Positions 15,568 through 23,183 of a stretch of 25,044 bases of DNA are shown piece after piece (position 1 is the first letter of the stretch; each line of letters starts with the position of its first letter). The notes below the pieces were generated by a model. The model was given only the letters and a program-made list of their open reading frames with translations, was not told the origin of the DNA and did not search any database. This DNA is from PALSA-607 sp036501485. GTDB taxonomy: Bacteria; Actinomycetota; Actinomycetes; Acidothermales; Acidothermaceae. The translations under genes and the position numbers were made by a program. The stretch lies in contig DASYAG010000024.1 in assembly GCA_036501485.1 (NCBI GenBank), forward strand, positions 1-25,044. Direction: 5' to 3'.

Positions 15568-15633
15568 TTACTAGGCTTGCCGGAGGCCGTTCGCGACGCG
15601 AGCGGGCAAGACTCGCGGGAGGCGCTCACCACG

Positions 15634-17325
15634 ATGCCCAATCTTGATGCACTGATCGCGACCCACGCCCCGCTGTTGACGCAGGCCCGCGAGGCCGCAC
15701 GCAGCCGCACCTACTTCACGGCCTTCGCCGAATCGCCGTCCACCCGTATTTGGGGTGAAGCTGCGCCGACTGACGGTAGAGCGGCATTCGACGCCTTGCT
15801 GCATCAGACGTTCCCGATTCAGACGCCGGGTGCGCGCGGGTTGATCGCGCCCGAGGTGCCGCCGTACGGGATGCCGCTCGACATCAGTTACCCGCACTTG
15901 CACGCCGCCGGTGTTGACGATCTTGTGAGGGCGGCGAAGGACGCGATACCCGCGTGGCGCGATGCGGGCCCCGAACTGCGCACCGCGATCGGGATCGAAA
16001 TCCTCGCGCGGATCAACGCGCGCAGCTTCGAGTTCGCCCACGCCGTGATGCACACGAGCGGGCAAGCCTTCGTCATGGCGTTCCAAGCCGGCGGCGCCCA
16101 CGCACATGAACGCGGACTCGAAGCGATCGCCTACGCCTACGACGCGATGATGCAGGTGCCCGCATCTGTGAGTTGGGAAAAGGCACGGGGCAAAGGAGAG
16201 CCGCAGCGACTAGCCAAGACTTACACGATCGTCCCTCGCGGGGTCGCACTCGTTATCGGCTGTTCGACCTTCCCGACGTGGAACAGCTACCCGGGCCTCT
16301 TTGCAAGCCTGGTGACCGGGAATCCAGTCATTGTGAAGCCGCATCCGCATGCCGTTCTTCCGCTCGCTCTGACGGTCGGCGTCGCTCGTGACGTGCTGAC
16401 GGAGTACGACTTCGACCCGAACCTGATCACTCTCGCCGTCGACAACACCGGCGAGACCATCGCCAGCGATCTGGCGACGCACCCGGATGTACGCGTGATC
16501 GACTACACCGGCTCGACGTCATACGGCGATTGGCTTGAGGCGAATGCCTTGCAGGCCAGGGTTTTCACCGAGAAGGCGGGGGTGAACTGTGTCGTCATCG
16601 ACTCCACCGACGACCTCAATGGTCTTGCCGCGAACCTCGCCTACTCGCTGTCGCTATACAGCGGTCAGATGTGCACGACACCGCAGACCATCCTCATCCC
16701 CCGCGCCGGCATCGAGACCGACAGCGGGCACGCCAGCGTCGACGACGTCGTCAGTTCGATCGGTGCGGCGCTCGACGACTTGCTCGGTGACCCGGCTCGC
16801 GCCGTCAACATGCTCGGCGCAATCGTCAACGACGCCGTCCTGCACCGACTCGACGATGCATCGAACGCCGGCGATGTACTGATCAAGTCCCGGACGATCG
16901 AACATCCCGAGTTCCCGGCTGCGCGAGTGCGAACGCCGCTCGTCGTGAAAACGGACGCCGACGCCACTGCCTACCGCCACGAATGTTTCGGCCCGATCGC
17001 GTTCATCGTCGAAACCGAAAACACCGCAGCCAGTCTCGATGCCTGGCGCCAGATTGTGACAGCGAGCGGGTCGTTGACGGCATCGGTCTATTCCACGGAC
17101 GACGACGTGCTTGCGGTAGCACACAATGTAGCGCTCGATACCGGTGTCTCGATGTCGAGCAACCTCACCGCCGATACGTACGTCAATCAGACCGTCGCGT
17201 TCTCGGACTATCACGGCACCGGCGCGAATAGAGCCGCGAACGCAACTGTGACCGACCTTGCGTTCGTCGCCGACCGCTTCCGGATCGTCGAAACCCGAAG
17301 CCCAGCCCCGAATCCAACACAGTGA
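15634..17325 (+). CDS. paaN: Phenylacetate degradation aldehyde dehydrogenase PaaN
   Basis: 563 residues from ATG 15634, with GGGAGG 11 bases upstream; the frame stays open to 15577 but that part is not family-like. It is an aldehyde-dehydrogenase-superfamily protein of the PaaN type (TIGR02288-like). It has a long N-terminal extension unique to PaaN, the Rossmann segment TYTIVPRGVALVIGCSTFPTWN, the NAD-site VIDYTGSTSYGDWL and the catalytic Cys347 in LYSGQMCTTP. In the pathway the ring-opened aldehyde from oxepin-CoA is oxidised to the 3-oxo-dehydrosuberyl-CoA acid. The fused E. coli PaaZ also carries a C-terminal MaoC domain that opens the ring. This protein lacks it, so another hydratase must supply that step. 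paaN is the first gene of an operon with the TetR gene, 10 bases apart. Confidence 0.92.
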   Translation: MPNLDALIATHAPLLTQAREAARSRTYFTAFAESPSTRIWGEAAPTDGRAAFDALLHQTFPIQTPGARGLIAPEVPPYGMPLDISYPHLHAAGVDDLVRAAKDAIPAWRDAGPELRTAIGIEILARINARSFEFAHAVMHTSGQAFVMAFQAGGAHAHERGLEAIAYAYDAMMQVPASVSWEKARGKGEPQRLAKTYTIVPRGVALVIGCSTFPTWNSYPGLFASLVTGNPVIVKPHPHAVLPLALTVGVARDVLTEYDFDPNLITLAVDNTGETIASDLATHPDVRVIDYTGSTSYGDWLEANALQARVFTEKAGVNCVVIDSTDDLNGLAANLAYSLSLYSGQMCTTPQTILIPRAGIETDSGHASVDDVVSSIGAALDDLLGDPARAVNMLGAIVNDAVLHRLDDASNAGDVLIKSRTIEHPEFPAARVRTPLVVKTDADATAYRHECFGPIAFIVETENTAASLDAWRQIVTASGSLTASVYSTDDDVLAVAHNVALDTGVSMSSNLTADTYVNQTVAFSDYHGTGANRAANATVTDLAFVADRFRIVETRSPAPNPTQ

Positions 17326-17335
17326 CGACCGCGCA

Positions 17336-17959
17336 GTGAAAACGACCGTGGCGACGACGACGGCTCATCGGCCTCCGAGGGCCACCCCTCGACGTCCGCC
17401 TTATGACGCCGCGACGTTGCTCGAGGTTGCCGTCACTGTTTTTAACGAGCGTGGGTACGACGGCACCAGCATGGAAGATCTCGCCCGCGCTGCCGGCATC
17501 ACTAAGTCGTCGTTCTATCACCACGTCGACGGCAAGGAAGCACTACTGGCGGCGGCATGTGACCGTGCGCTCGATGCGTTGTTCGCCGTGCGAGACGAAG
17601 CCGGATCGAACACCGGCGCTGCCATCGACCGCTTCGAATACGTGCTGCGGCGCACGTCGCAGATCCTGCTTACCGAGCTGCCGTACGTCACGCTGCTGCT
17701 GCGCGTGCGCGGCAATACTCCGACCGAGCAGGCCGCGCTCGAGCGTCGTCGCGAGTTCGATCGCTTCACCGCCGACCTGGTTGCCCAAGCGATGGCCGAC
17801 GGCGACCTGCGCTCCGACATCGAGGCCGGACTCGCTACGAGGCTCGCATTCGGCACGCTCAACTCGGTGACCGAGTGGTACCGCGTGACCCGCGAGACGT
17901 CCCCTGACGCTGTTGTCGATGGAGCGGTCGGCGTGATCGTACGAGGTCTGCGGCCTTAA
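17336..17959 (+). CDS. paaR: TetR-family regulator, probable repressor of the paa genes
   Basis: 207 residues from GTG 17336. A longer frame exists to 17258 but overlaps paaN, and its extra residues are not family-like. A basic, Thr/Pro-rich tail of ~20 residues precedes the TetR HTH (~22-68: LLEVAVTVFNERGYDGTSMEDLARAAGITKSSFYHHVDGKEALL). The C-terminal helices form the ligand pocket and dimer interface. The context gives the role: directly behind paaN, with matching palindromes upstream of paaN and paaA. PaaR of actinobacteria is a TetR repressor released by phenylacetyl-CoA. The stop overlaps the azlD stop through TTAA. The TetR assignment is certain; the PaaR role is inference. Confidence 0.85.
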   Translation: MKTTVATTTAHRPPRATPRRPPYDAATLLEVAVTVFNERGYDGTSMEDLARAAGITKSSFYHHVDGKEALLAAACDRALDALFAVRDEAGSNTGAAIDRFEYVLRRTSQILLTELPYVTLLLRVRGNTPTEQAALERRREFDRFTADLVAQAMADGDLRSDIEAGLATRLAFGTLNSVTEWYRVTRETSPDAVVDGAVGVIVRGLRP

Positions 17960-18255
17960 GCCAGCAGCCGCACGAGCGCCGTCACGACGCATGCCACGGC
18001 GACAACGACAAGAAACGGTGCTTTGAATCGGACGGCGATTGCCGCCGCCAGGAGGCCGGCAGCCCTCGCGTCAAGCTGTAGGTGATGACCGGTGGTGAAG
18101 GTCTGCGTCGCAATCAACGCTGTCAACAGCGCGACGGGCAGCAGCTCGGCGATGTGCTTGACCACCGGCTGCTCGATGACCCGGCGAGGTAACGAATATC
18201 CGACCAGCTTGAGTGCGAAGCAGCCGACACAGCCAAGCGCGATGGCGAGCCACAT
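17956..18255 (-). CDS. azlD: AzlD-type small subunit of branched-chain amino-acid exporter
   Basis: 99 residues with four hydrophobic helices: MWLAIALGCVGCFALKLVGY, AELLPVALLTALIATQTF, RAAGLLAAAIAVRF and PFLVVVAVACVVTALVRLL. The PRRVIEQPVVKHIAELLP loop is the AzlD signature. ATG 18255 overlaps the azlC stop by one base (TGATG), so it is translationally coupled. AzlC and AzlD together form a membrane exporter; 4-azaleucine and valine/isoleucine/leucine-type substrates are known for homologues. A longer frame upstream to 18603 is antisense-like shadow within azlC and was dropped. Confidence 0.93.
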   Translation of the reverse strand: MWLAIALGCVGCFALKLVGYSLPRRVIEQPVVKHIAELLPVALLTALIATQTFTTGHHLQLDARAAGLLAAAIAVRFKAPFLVVVAVACVVTALVRLLA

Positions 18256-19043
18256 CAGCCTGAGCCCCTTTCGGGGCTGCCGCCAGGGCTGGTGCGAGGG
18301 CTGTTGCGACGGCCAGTGTCGGGGGCGGGTCGGAGGCCCGCGATGACAGCAACCCCAGCGGCGAACAGCACGGGCACACCGGTCGGCACGAATGGTACGG
18401 AGACCAGCGCGACTACGGCCGCCGTCAACGCAACGATCCAAGGTTCGCGCGATCGCAGGCGCGGCGACATCAGCGCAAGGAAAGCCGCGGGAGCCGCTGC
18501 GTCGAGACCGAGCACCCGCGGGTTCGAGAGCGCGTGCGCACTGAGCGCGCCGATGAGAGTAGCGAGGTTCCAGAAAACGTAGACCGACGCACCGGTGGCC
18601 CAAAACGCGAGTCTCGATGAGCGAACCGTCGTGCGGGCGACGGCCATCGCCGTGCTCTCATCGATCGTCAGTTGCGCGGCGACCGGACGCCGCCAACCCC
18701 CCACGTCGAGGATGCTGGCCATCCGCACCGCATAGAAAGCGTTGCGCACGCCGAGCATGATCGCCGTTGCAGCACCCGTCATCGCGGCACCACCGCCGCC
18801 GATGACGCCCACCATCGCGAACTGGCTGCCGCCGGTGAACATGACGAGTGAGAGCACGCAGGTCTGCAGCACGCTCAAGCCCGCTGCGCTCGAGATGGCA
18901 CCGAACGACAACCCGTAGGCGCCGGTCGCCAGCCCTACGCCGGCCGCGTCACGAAGCACGCCTGTGCGGGTCGCCGGCCAAATCGGTTCGGCGCCGAGAT
19001 CGTCTTCCGCGGCAGGTTCGGCGTCGGGAGCGGCGTCGGACAT
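18255..19043 (-). CDS. azlC: AzlC-family branched-chain amino-acid exporter large subunit
   Basis: 262 residues. An acidic cytoplasmic N-terminus of ~25 residues precedes the AzlC core. The core contains GLATGAYGLSFGAISSAAGLS, LSLVMFTGGSQFAMVGVI (family signature), MLGVRNAFYAVRM and LTIDESTAMAV, followed by hydrophobic helices to ~240. The C-terminal tail is Arg/Pro/Gly-rich. It lies in the inner membrane with AzlD and exports branched-chain amino acids or analogues. The promoter region carries two matching CTGTC-N2-ACAGT boxes, one over the -35 and one over the predicted start site, so repression is likely. The regulator gene is not recognisable nearby. Confidence 0.94.
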   Translation of the reverse strand: MSDAAPDAEPAAEDDLGAEPIWPATRTGVLRDAAGVGLATGAYGLSFGAISSAAGLSVLQTCVLSLVMFTGGSQFAMVGVIGGGGAAMTGAATAIMLGVRNAFYAVRMASILDVGGWRRPVAAQLTIDESTAMAVARTTVRSSRLAFWATGASVYVFWNLATLIGALSAHALSNPRVLGLDAAAPAAFLALMSPRLRSREPWIVALTAAVVALVSVPFVPTGVPVLFAAGVAVIAGLRPAPDTGRRNSPRTSPGGSPERGSG

Positions 19044-19070
19044 GCGGTCACCATATGGGGGGCGCCCGAG

Positions 19071-19083
19071 ACTGTCAGACAGT
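19071..19083. promoter_or_regulatory. azlC operator candidate 1
   Basis: ACTGTC-A-GACAGT is a perfect six-base inverted repeat. It overlaps the expected azlC transcription start (~19076), just downstream of a TTTAAC -10 (minus strand 19087-19082). Confidence 0.6.
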
Positions 19084-19103
19084 TAAAGCGCCCTGGCGCC
19101 GTA

Positions 19104-19116
19104 GCTGTCCAACAGT
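19104..19116. promoter_or_regulatory. azlC operator candidate 2 (over the -35)
   Basis: GCTGTCCAACAGT shares CTGTC-N2-ACAGT with box 1 (ten of thirteen bases). Centres are 33 bases apart, close to three DNA turns. On the minus strand it contains TTGGAC, a -35-like hexamer 19 bases from TTTAAC. Confidence 0.55.
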
Positions 19117-19142
19117 CGGGCCTCGCGCGGCCAGGTATGGCT

Positions 19143-19835
19143 TTAGACCGTGAACGCAGTCACGTCGCCCTTCTCCGCAAGCAACCGCTCGAAGGTTGCG
19201 TAGGAGAACCAGAACGTGCCGTCGCCCAGGCCGCCCCAGGTCGGCCCCCACGACTGATACGCCCAGACTTGCTGGTGCTCGACACTGAGCCCGAACAGTT
19301 CGACCTCGTGCCCGCCGCGGATTGTTGCGTCAGCGGTCAGCGGGCATTCGCCGGTGGGCAGCGGGCTGTCGAAGCTGGTGTACCAGTTGATGCCGGTGAT
19401 GGCCGGCGCCAGCGTCAGAGCGCCGAGTGCGTGCTGCATTCCGAACGCGTGGCTGTAAGCGGTGATGTATCCGTCGCGCTTGGCCGCCTTCGCGACGGCT
19501 AGCCCGGTCGACCCGGTGTCGTCGGGCGGGTAGCTACCCGGCGTGCGGTCGAGTCGGGTTGCCTGCTCATAGAGCAATACCGCGTTTGCCTCGATCAAGA
19601 TGCGATCGGCGTGGTAGTACGGCGCGGTCATCATCGCGCCGGCCATCGCATTGCCGGTGCACGAGCCGAGCTCGCCTTGGTCGAAAGGCTTGCCGTGCCG
19701 GACGTGCTTGACGTCCGAGATCGGGGCAACCGCGGCTGGGAAGTTGCGACTACGCGCGTCATGTTCGACGTGGCGGCCCAATCGACGTCCCGCTTCGATC
19801 GTCTCTGCCTGTTGGATGAACTCGCCGTCAGCCAT
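19143..19835 (-). CDS. Papain-like (C1 family) cysteine peptidase-type protein
   Basis: 230 residues from ATG 19835, which has a clear GGGAGG Shine-Dalgarno; a start 36 bases upstream is less likely. The papain-fold landmarks appear in order: FDQGELGSCTGNA (oxyanion Gln53 and nucleophile Cys59), GGHEVELFG (His176) and WAYQSWGPTWGGLGDGTFWFS. The last normally reads NSWGxxWG; here the catalytic Asn position is Gln194. The Cys is followed by Thr rather than Trp. There is no prodomain or signal peptide, so a cytoplasmic, uninhibited or non-classical role is suggested. Compact C1 proteins with GSCTGNA are known in bacteria, mostly uncharacterised. It precedes azlC on the same strand by 99 bases but azlC has its own promoter. 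Whether it is an active protease is uncertain. Confidence 0.8.
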   Translation of the reverse strand: MADGEFIQQAETIEAGRRLGRHVEHDARSRNFPAAVAPISDVKHVRHGKPFDQGELGSCTGNAMAGAMMTAPYYHADRILIEANAVLLYEQATRLDRTPGSYPPDDTGSTGLAVAKAAKRDGYITAYSHAFGMQHALGALTLAPAITGINWYTSFDSPLPTGECPLTADATIRGGHEVELFGLSVEHQQVWAYQSWGPTWGGLGDGTFWFSYATFERLLAEKGDVTAFTV

Positions 19836-19898
19836 GGTGGCCTCCCTTTCCTCAATCGAAGGATGTCGCAATCTGGCGCCGTGATACAGAATGTCCTG

Positions 19899-20488
19899 AT
19901 GGAATCCGAAGTGCTGGCGGCTACCAGCTTCTGGCGGGCGGTCGCCCTACTCCGCCTCGAGCGGCCGGCCGGTCTCGCTGCCCTCGAGTCCGTATTTGCG
20001 GGCGGTCAGCCACCGGCAACGCTTCGCGGCCCCATGCGCGGGCGCTTCCTGGCAAGCACGATCGGCCATCACATCGACCCGGTTTTCGAAGCGCTCACGG
20101 CGGTCTGGCTGCCGTGGAAAGGCAAGACCTTTGACCCGGAGGCGAGCAGGGCCGCAATCTGTTCACTGCGGGCGCGCGACGCTTGATGCGGGTCACGCTG
20201 CCGAAGTACGAGACCGGCGACGAGCCCGGCGGGTGCAGCGCGTTCCGCTTCCTGACCTCGACCGGGCCGAGCGCTTTCACGCCGGGCGTTGAGGTGTTGC
20301 GCATCGACTACCGCGACGTCCCTGAGAACCCGTCGTGGCCAGTGCGCAGAATCCTTGACGAACTGGTGATGATCGAGGACGGTCGCTACCTCGGCCAGGC
20401 ACTGATCGAGTTCCGCGGTTCATTGCGGCGTGCGGCCTGGTTCAGTCTCGAGGACCTGCACATCGTGCTGACGGATCAGGCGTCGTAG
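19899..20488 (+). pseudogene. Conserved hypothetical protein gene broken by a one-base frameshift
   Basis: Two overlapping frames read as one ~195-residue protein. The first runs from ATG 19899 (GTG 19881 is an alternative) to TGA 20184-20186. The second continues in the -1 frame to TAG 20488. If one G is restored in the GGG run at 20149-20151, frame one ends GKTFDPEASR and joins GRNLFTAGARRLMRVTLPKY without a gap. Then come FRFLTSTGP, VLRIDYRDVPENPSWPVRRILDEL and GRYLGQALI, a pattern I recall from single-chain uncharacterised actinobacterial proteins. The second part could restart at ATG 20186, which overlaps the TGA (TGATG). It may be a real mutation, a sequencing error, or frameshifting, although no slippery heptamer is visible. 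Function unknown. The 3' end overlaps paaE by 13 bases. Confidence 0.75.
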
Positions 20489-21558
20489 TCGAGCACGACC
20501 ACATCGCTGCGCGGCTGGGCCTGGCAGGTCAGCACGAATCCCGCGTCGAGTTCGGCCTGATCAAGTGCATAGCAGTGGTCCATTTCAGTGCTGCCCTCGA
20601 TGACCTTGGCTCGGCAGGTGCCACACATTCCGTTTGTACATCCGTACGGGACGTCGGGGCGTACTCGCATCACCTCGTGCAGGACGTCTTTGTTGAGCGG
20701 CACCGGCAGCGTCGTCGAACGGCCGGCCAGCGTGATCGTCACGGTCGCCTGTTGTTCGGTGCCGCTCTCGCTCTCGACAACTGCAGGCTGCGCACCGACT
20801 TCTCGGGTCGCAGTGGCGATGTGGAACAGCTCCACGTGAACGGCGGCGTCGTCGACATTGTGCTCCCGCAACGCCGCACGCGCCGCATCGATCATCGGTG
20901 CCGGACCGCACACGAACCACTCATCGACCGTGGTCGGCGCGATCGCGACCTCGAGTAGCTCGTCAAGCTTCGCGCGGTCGAGGCGACCGGTAAGCAGGCT
21001 TGCGTCGCGGACCTCGCGCGACAACACGTGGAAGACTGCGAGTCGATCGGGAAAGCGGTCCTTGAGGTCGGCAATTTCGTCGAGGAACATCACCGCCTCG
21101 GCACTGCGGTTGCCGTAGATCAGCGTGAACCGACTAGCAGGCTCTGCGCGCAGCGTGGCCTCCGCGATCGACAGCACCGGGGTAATACCGCTCCCCGCAA
21201 CGATGGCCGCGCGATGCCGCGGCCGGGCCGCATCGACGTCCGTCGTGAAACGTCCAGTCGGCGTCATGAGCTCGACGTCATCGCCGATGCGCAGACCGCC
21301 AAGTGCATACGTGGAGAAGACGCCACCGGGGATCTGCTTCACGCCGATGCGCACGACACCGGGTGCCGAGCACAACGAGTAGGTGCGCCGACCGTCGTCA
21401 CCAGCTGCGAGGCAGCGCACCGTCACATGTTGGCCAGGTGAAAACGTGTACTCACCGGCCAGCTCATCGGGTACGGCAAACGTGATCGCGACGGCATCGG
21501 TAGTCAGCCGGTCGATCGCGGACACCTGAACGGTGTGAAACTGCGGACGCCCTGCCAC
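20476..21558 (-). CDS. paaE: Phenylacetyl-CoA epoxidase reductase subunit PaaE
   Basis: 360 residues from GTG 21558, seven bases after the paaD stop. The open frame upstream to 21831 overlaps paaD and is not family-like. It passes electrons from NADPH to the PaaA diiron site. The FAD domain has RRTYSLCSAP. The NAD(P) domain has AIVAGSGITPVLSI, FTLIYGNRSAEAVMFLDEI and WFVCGPAPMIDAA. The C-terminal plant-type [2Fe-2S] domain has all four Cys: PYGCTNGMCGTCRAKV and the fourth in FVLTCQA. This order (FAD-NAD-2Fe2S) and length are those of PaaE (also called PaaK). It is last of the paaABCDE operon, overlapping the convergent broken gene by 13 bases. Confidence 0.95.
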   Translation of the reverse strand: MAGRPQFHTVQVSAIDRLTTDAVAITFAVPDELAGEYTFSPGQHVTVRCLAAGDDGRRTYSLCSAPGVVRIGVKQIPGGVFSTYALGGLRIGDDVELMTPTGRFTTDVDAARPRHRAAIVAGSGITPVLSIAEATLRAEPASRFTLIYGNRSAEAVMFLDEIADLKDRFPDRLAVFHVLSREVRDASLLTGRLDRAKLDELLEVAIAPTTVDEWFVCGPAPMIDAARAALREHNVDDAAVHVELFHIATATREVGAQPAVVESESGTEQQATVTITLAGRSTTLPVPLNKDVLHEVMRVRPDVPYGCTNGMCGTCRAKVIEGSTEMDHCYALDQAELDAGFVLTCQAQPRSDVVVLDYDA

Positions 21559-21565
21559 GCGATGC

Positions 21566-22117
21566 TCAGTACGGCTTGATGGCGTCGAACGGCTCCAGAC
21601 ACGACGTGCACCGATACATCGCCTGACACGCTGTCGAGCCAAAGCGGCTGACCAGTTTCGTGTCGAGCGAACCACATCGCGGGCAGCGCATCGCGAGCGC
21701 AACATCGATCCGTCGCCCCGTGCTCGCACCAGACTGCATCGAGCTGCGCCCTGACGGCGGCACGATGCCATGCTCCGACAGCTTGCGGCGTCCGTCTTCG
21801 GTGATCCAGTCGGTGGTCCACGCCGGCGCAAGCACAGTGCGGACCTCGACGCGATCGAAACCTGCGTCGTTTAGCGCGCTGACGACGTCGTGGCGGATTA
21901 CCGCCGTTGCGGGGCAGCCTGAGTAGGTGGGAGTTAGGACGACATGCACGCAGCCGTCGGTATCGACGTCCACCGCGCGCACGATGCCGAGATCGCCGAT
22001 CGTCACGACGGGCAACTCGGGATCGGCAACCGAGCAGGAGACGGTCCACGCATGTGTGAGAGCGGTCGTGTCGTGCGCAACGGACGTCGCGGTTGACGTG
22101 GACATCGCAGTTGACAT
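21566..22117 (-). CDS. paaD: Phenylacetyl-CoA epoxidase assembly subunit PaaD
   Basis: 183 residues from ATG 22117, eight bases after the paaC stop; a second ATG nine bases on (22108) is an alternative. The DUF59/MIP18 fold occupies the first ~110 residues: ADPELPVVTIGDLGIVRAV, then VHVVLTPTYSGCPAT with the conserved Cys. The C-terminal zinc-ribbon of PaaD follows: MRCPRCGSLDTKLVSRFGSTACQAMYRCTSCLEPF, ending DAIKPY. PaaD is needed for epoxidase activity and is thought to help mature the iron-sulfur cluster of PaaE. Its first ~17 residues are Met/Ser/Thr-rich. Confidence 0.94.
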   Translation of the reverse strand: MSTAMSTSTATSVAHDTTALTHAWTVSCSVADPELPVVTIGDLGIVRAVDVDTDGCVHVVLTPTYSGCPATAVIRHDVVSALNDAGFDRVEVRTVLAPAWTTDWITEDGRRKLSEHGIVPPSGRSSMQSGASTGRRIDVALAMRCPRCGSLDTKLVSRFGSTACQAMYRCTSCLEPFDAIKPY

Positions 22118-22125
22118 CGAAACTG

Positions 22126-22899
22126 TCACCACGAGGCGCCGGGATGCAGCCGGTGTAGGTATTGCATCTCCGCGAGCAGGTAGCCAAAGCATTCGGTGTG
22201 CACGCCACGGCGGCCACCGTGTGAGGTCCAGACTGTCGGCGGGATCACCAGCGTGGCAGTCGCGAACGTGTCGCTGATCGCGCGAACCCATCGCGGTCGA
22301 AGCGTGGCCGGGTCGACCGCAATACCCTGCGCTGCAAGGCCAGTCTCGACGTCGTCTGCATCAAACAGTTCAGCGGTGAAGGGCCAGAGCCGATCGACCG
22401 CAGCCTGCATACGCCGTCGGCTGTCGTCAGTGCCGTCGCCGAGGCGCACTGTCCACAACGCTGCGTGGTCGTGGTGGTAGGCAGCCTCTTTGACGGCCTT
22501 CGCGGCCACGCCCGCAAGCAGCTCGTCAGTAGAGCTGATCAGTTCTTCGTAGAGGAACAGTTGATACGTGCTGAAGAACAGTTGGCGGGCGATCGTGTGC
22601 GCGAAGTCGCCGTTCTCCTGCTCGACTAGATGCACGTTGCGAAACTCACGCTCGGTGCGCAGATAGGCCAGGTCGTCCTCATCACGAGTACCACCTTCGA
22701 CAACGGCGGCGTAGTCGAGCAACGCTCGTGCTTGCCCGAGCAGATCGAGCGCTATGTTCGTGAGCGCGATGTCCTCTTCGATTTCAGGTGCGCGCGATGC
22801 CCACTCTGACAGCCGCTGCGACAACACGAGCGCGTCGTCGCCGAGGCGCAGCGCGTAGGTGAAGAGCGCTGCTGTCTCGGGCTCGGTTGCCTCGCTCAC
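22126..22899 (-). CDS. paaC: Phenylacetyl-CoA epoxidase structural subunit PaaC
   Basis: 257 residues, ferritin-like helical fold. Family segments seen are EIEEDIALTNIALDLLGQARALL, FRNVHLVEQENGDFAHTIARQLFF, AAKAVKEAAYHHDHAALWTVRLGDGT and the C-terminal HTECFGYLLAEMQYLHRLHPGASW. PaaC forms the stable A-C core of the epoxidase and has lost the diiron site. The start overlaps the paaB stop by four bases, so it is coupled. Confidence 0.97.
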   Translation of the reverse strand: MSEATEPETAALFTYALRLGDDALVLSQRLSEWASRAPEIEEDIALTNIALDLLGQARALLDYAAVVEGGTRDEDDLAYLRTEREFRNVHLVEQENGDFAHTIARQLFFSTYQLFLYEELISSTDELLAGVAAKAVKEAAYHHDHAALWTVRLGDGTDDSRRRMQAAVDRLWPFTAELFDADDVETGLAAQGIAVDPATLRPRWVRAISDTFATATLVIPPTVWTSHGGRRGVHTECFGYLLAEMQYLHRLHPGASW

Positions 22900-23183
22900 A
22901 TCTGTCGCACCTCCTCGGGTAGCTCGTAAAACGTGGGGTGTCGATAAACCTTATCCGCGGCAGGAGCGAAGAACGGGTCCTTTTCGTCGGGACTCGACGC
23001 GGAAATATCCTGCGATCGCACCACCCAGATGCTCACGCCCTCACTTCGGCGCGTGTAAACGTCCCGGGCGTTGCGCAGCGCCATCGCCTCGTCGGCCGCG
23101 TGCAAGCTACCGGCGTGGACGTGCGAGAGGCCCCGCCGACCGCGGATGAACACCTCCCACAGTGGCAATCCGGTGTCGCTCAT
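22896..23183 (-). CDS. paaB: Phenylacetyl-CoA epoxidase subunit PaaB
   Basis: 95 residues, the usual size. LPLWEVFIRGRRGLSHVHAGSLHAADEAMALRNARDVYTRR is the PaaB signature. EGVSIWVVRSQDI and DKVYRHPTFYELPEEVRQM complete it. PaaB bridges A-C pairs into the larger complex. It overlaps paaA and paaC by four bases each (ATGA). Confidence 0.97.
   Translation of the reverse strand: MSDTGLPLWEVFIRGRRGLSHVHAGSLHAADEAMALRNARDVYTRRSEGVSIWVVRSQDISASSPDEKDPFFAPAADKVYRHPTFYELPEEVRQM

Noticed and set aside
17258..17335. Longer start for the TetR regulator inside paaN
   Set aside because: The extra residues derive from the conserved paaN 3' end in another frame; GTG 17336 just after the paaN stop is the natural start.
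18256..18603. N-terminal extension of AzlD within azlC
   Set aside because: The added segment is out-of-frame azlC sequence; ATG 18255 gives a standard 99-residue AzlD with TGATG coupling.
21559..21831. N-terminal extension of PaaE over paaD
   Set aside because: It is Arg/Cys/Ser-rich, antisense-like in style, and covers the conserved PaaD zinc ribbon; GTG 21558 gives the normal PaaE length.
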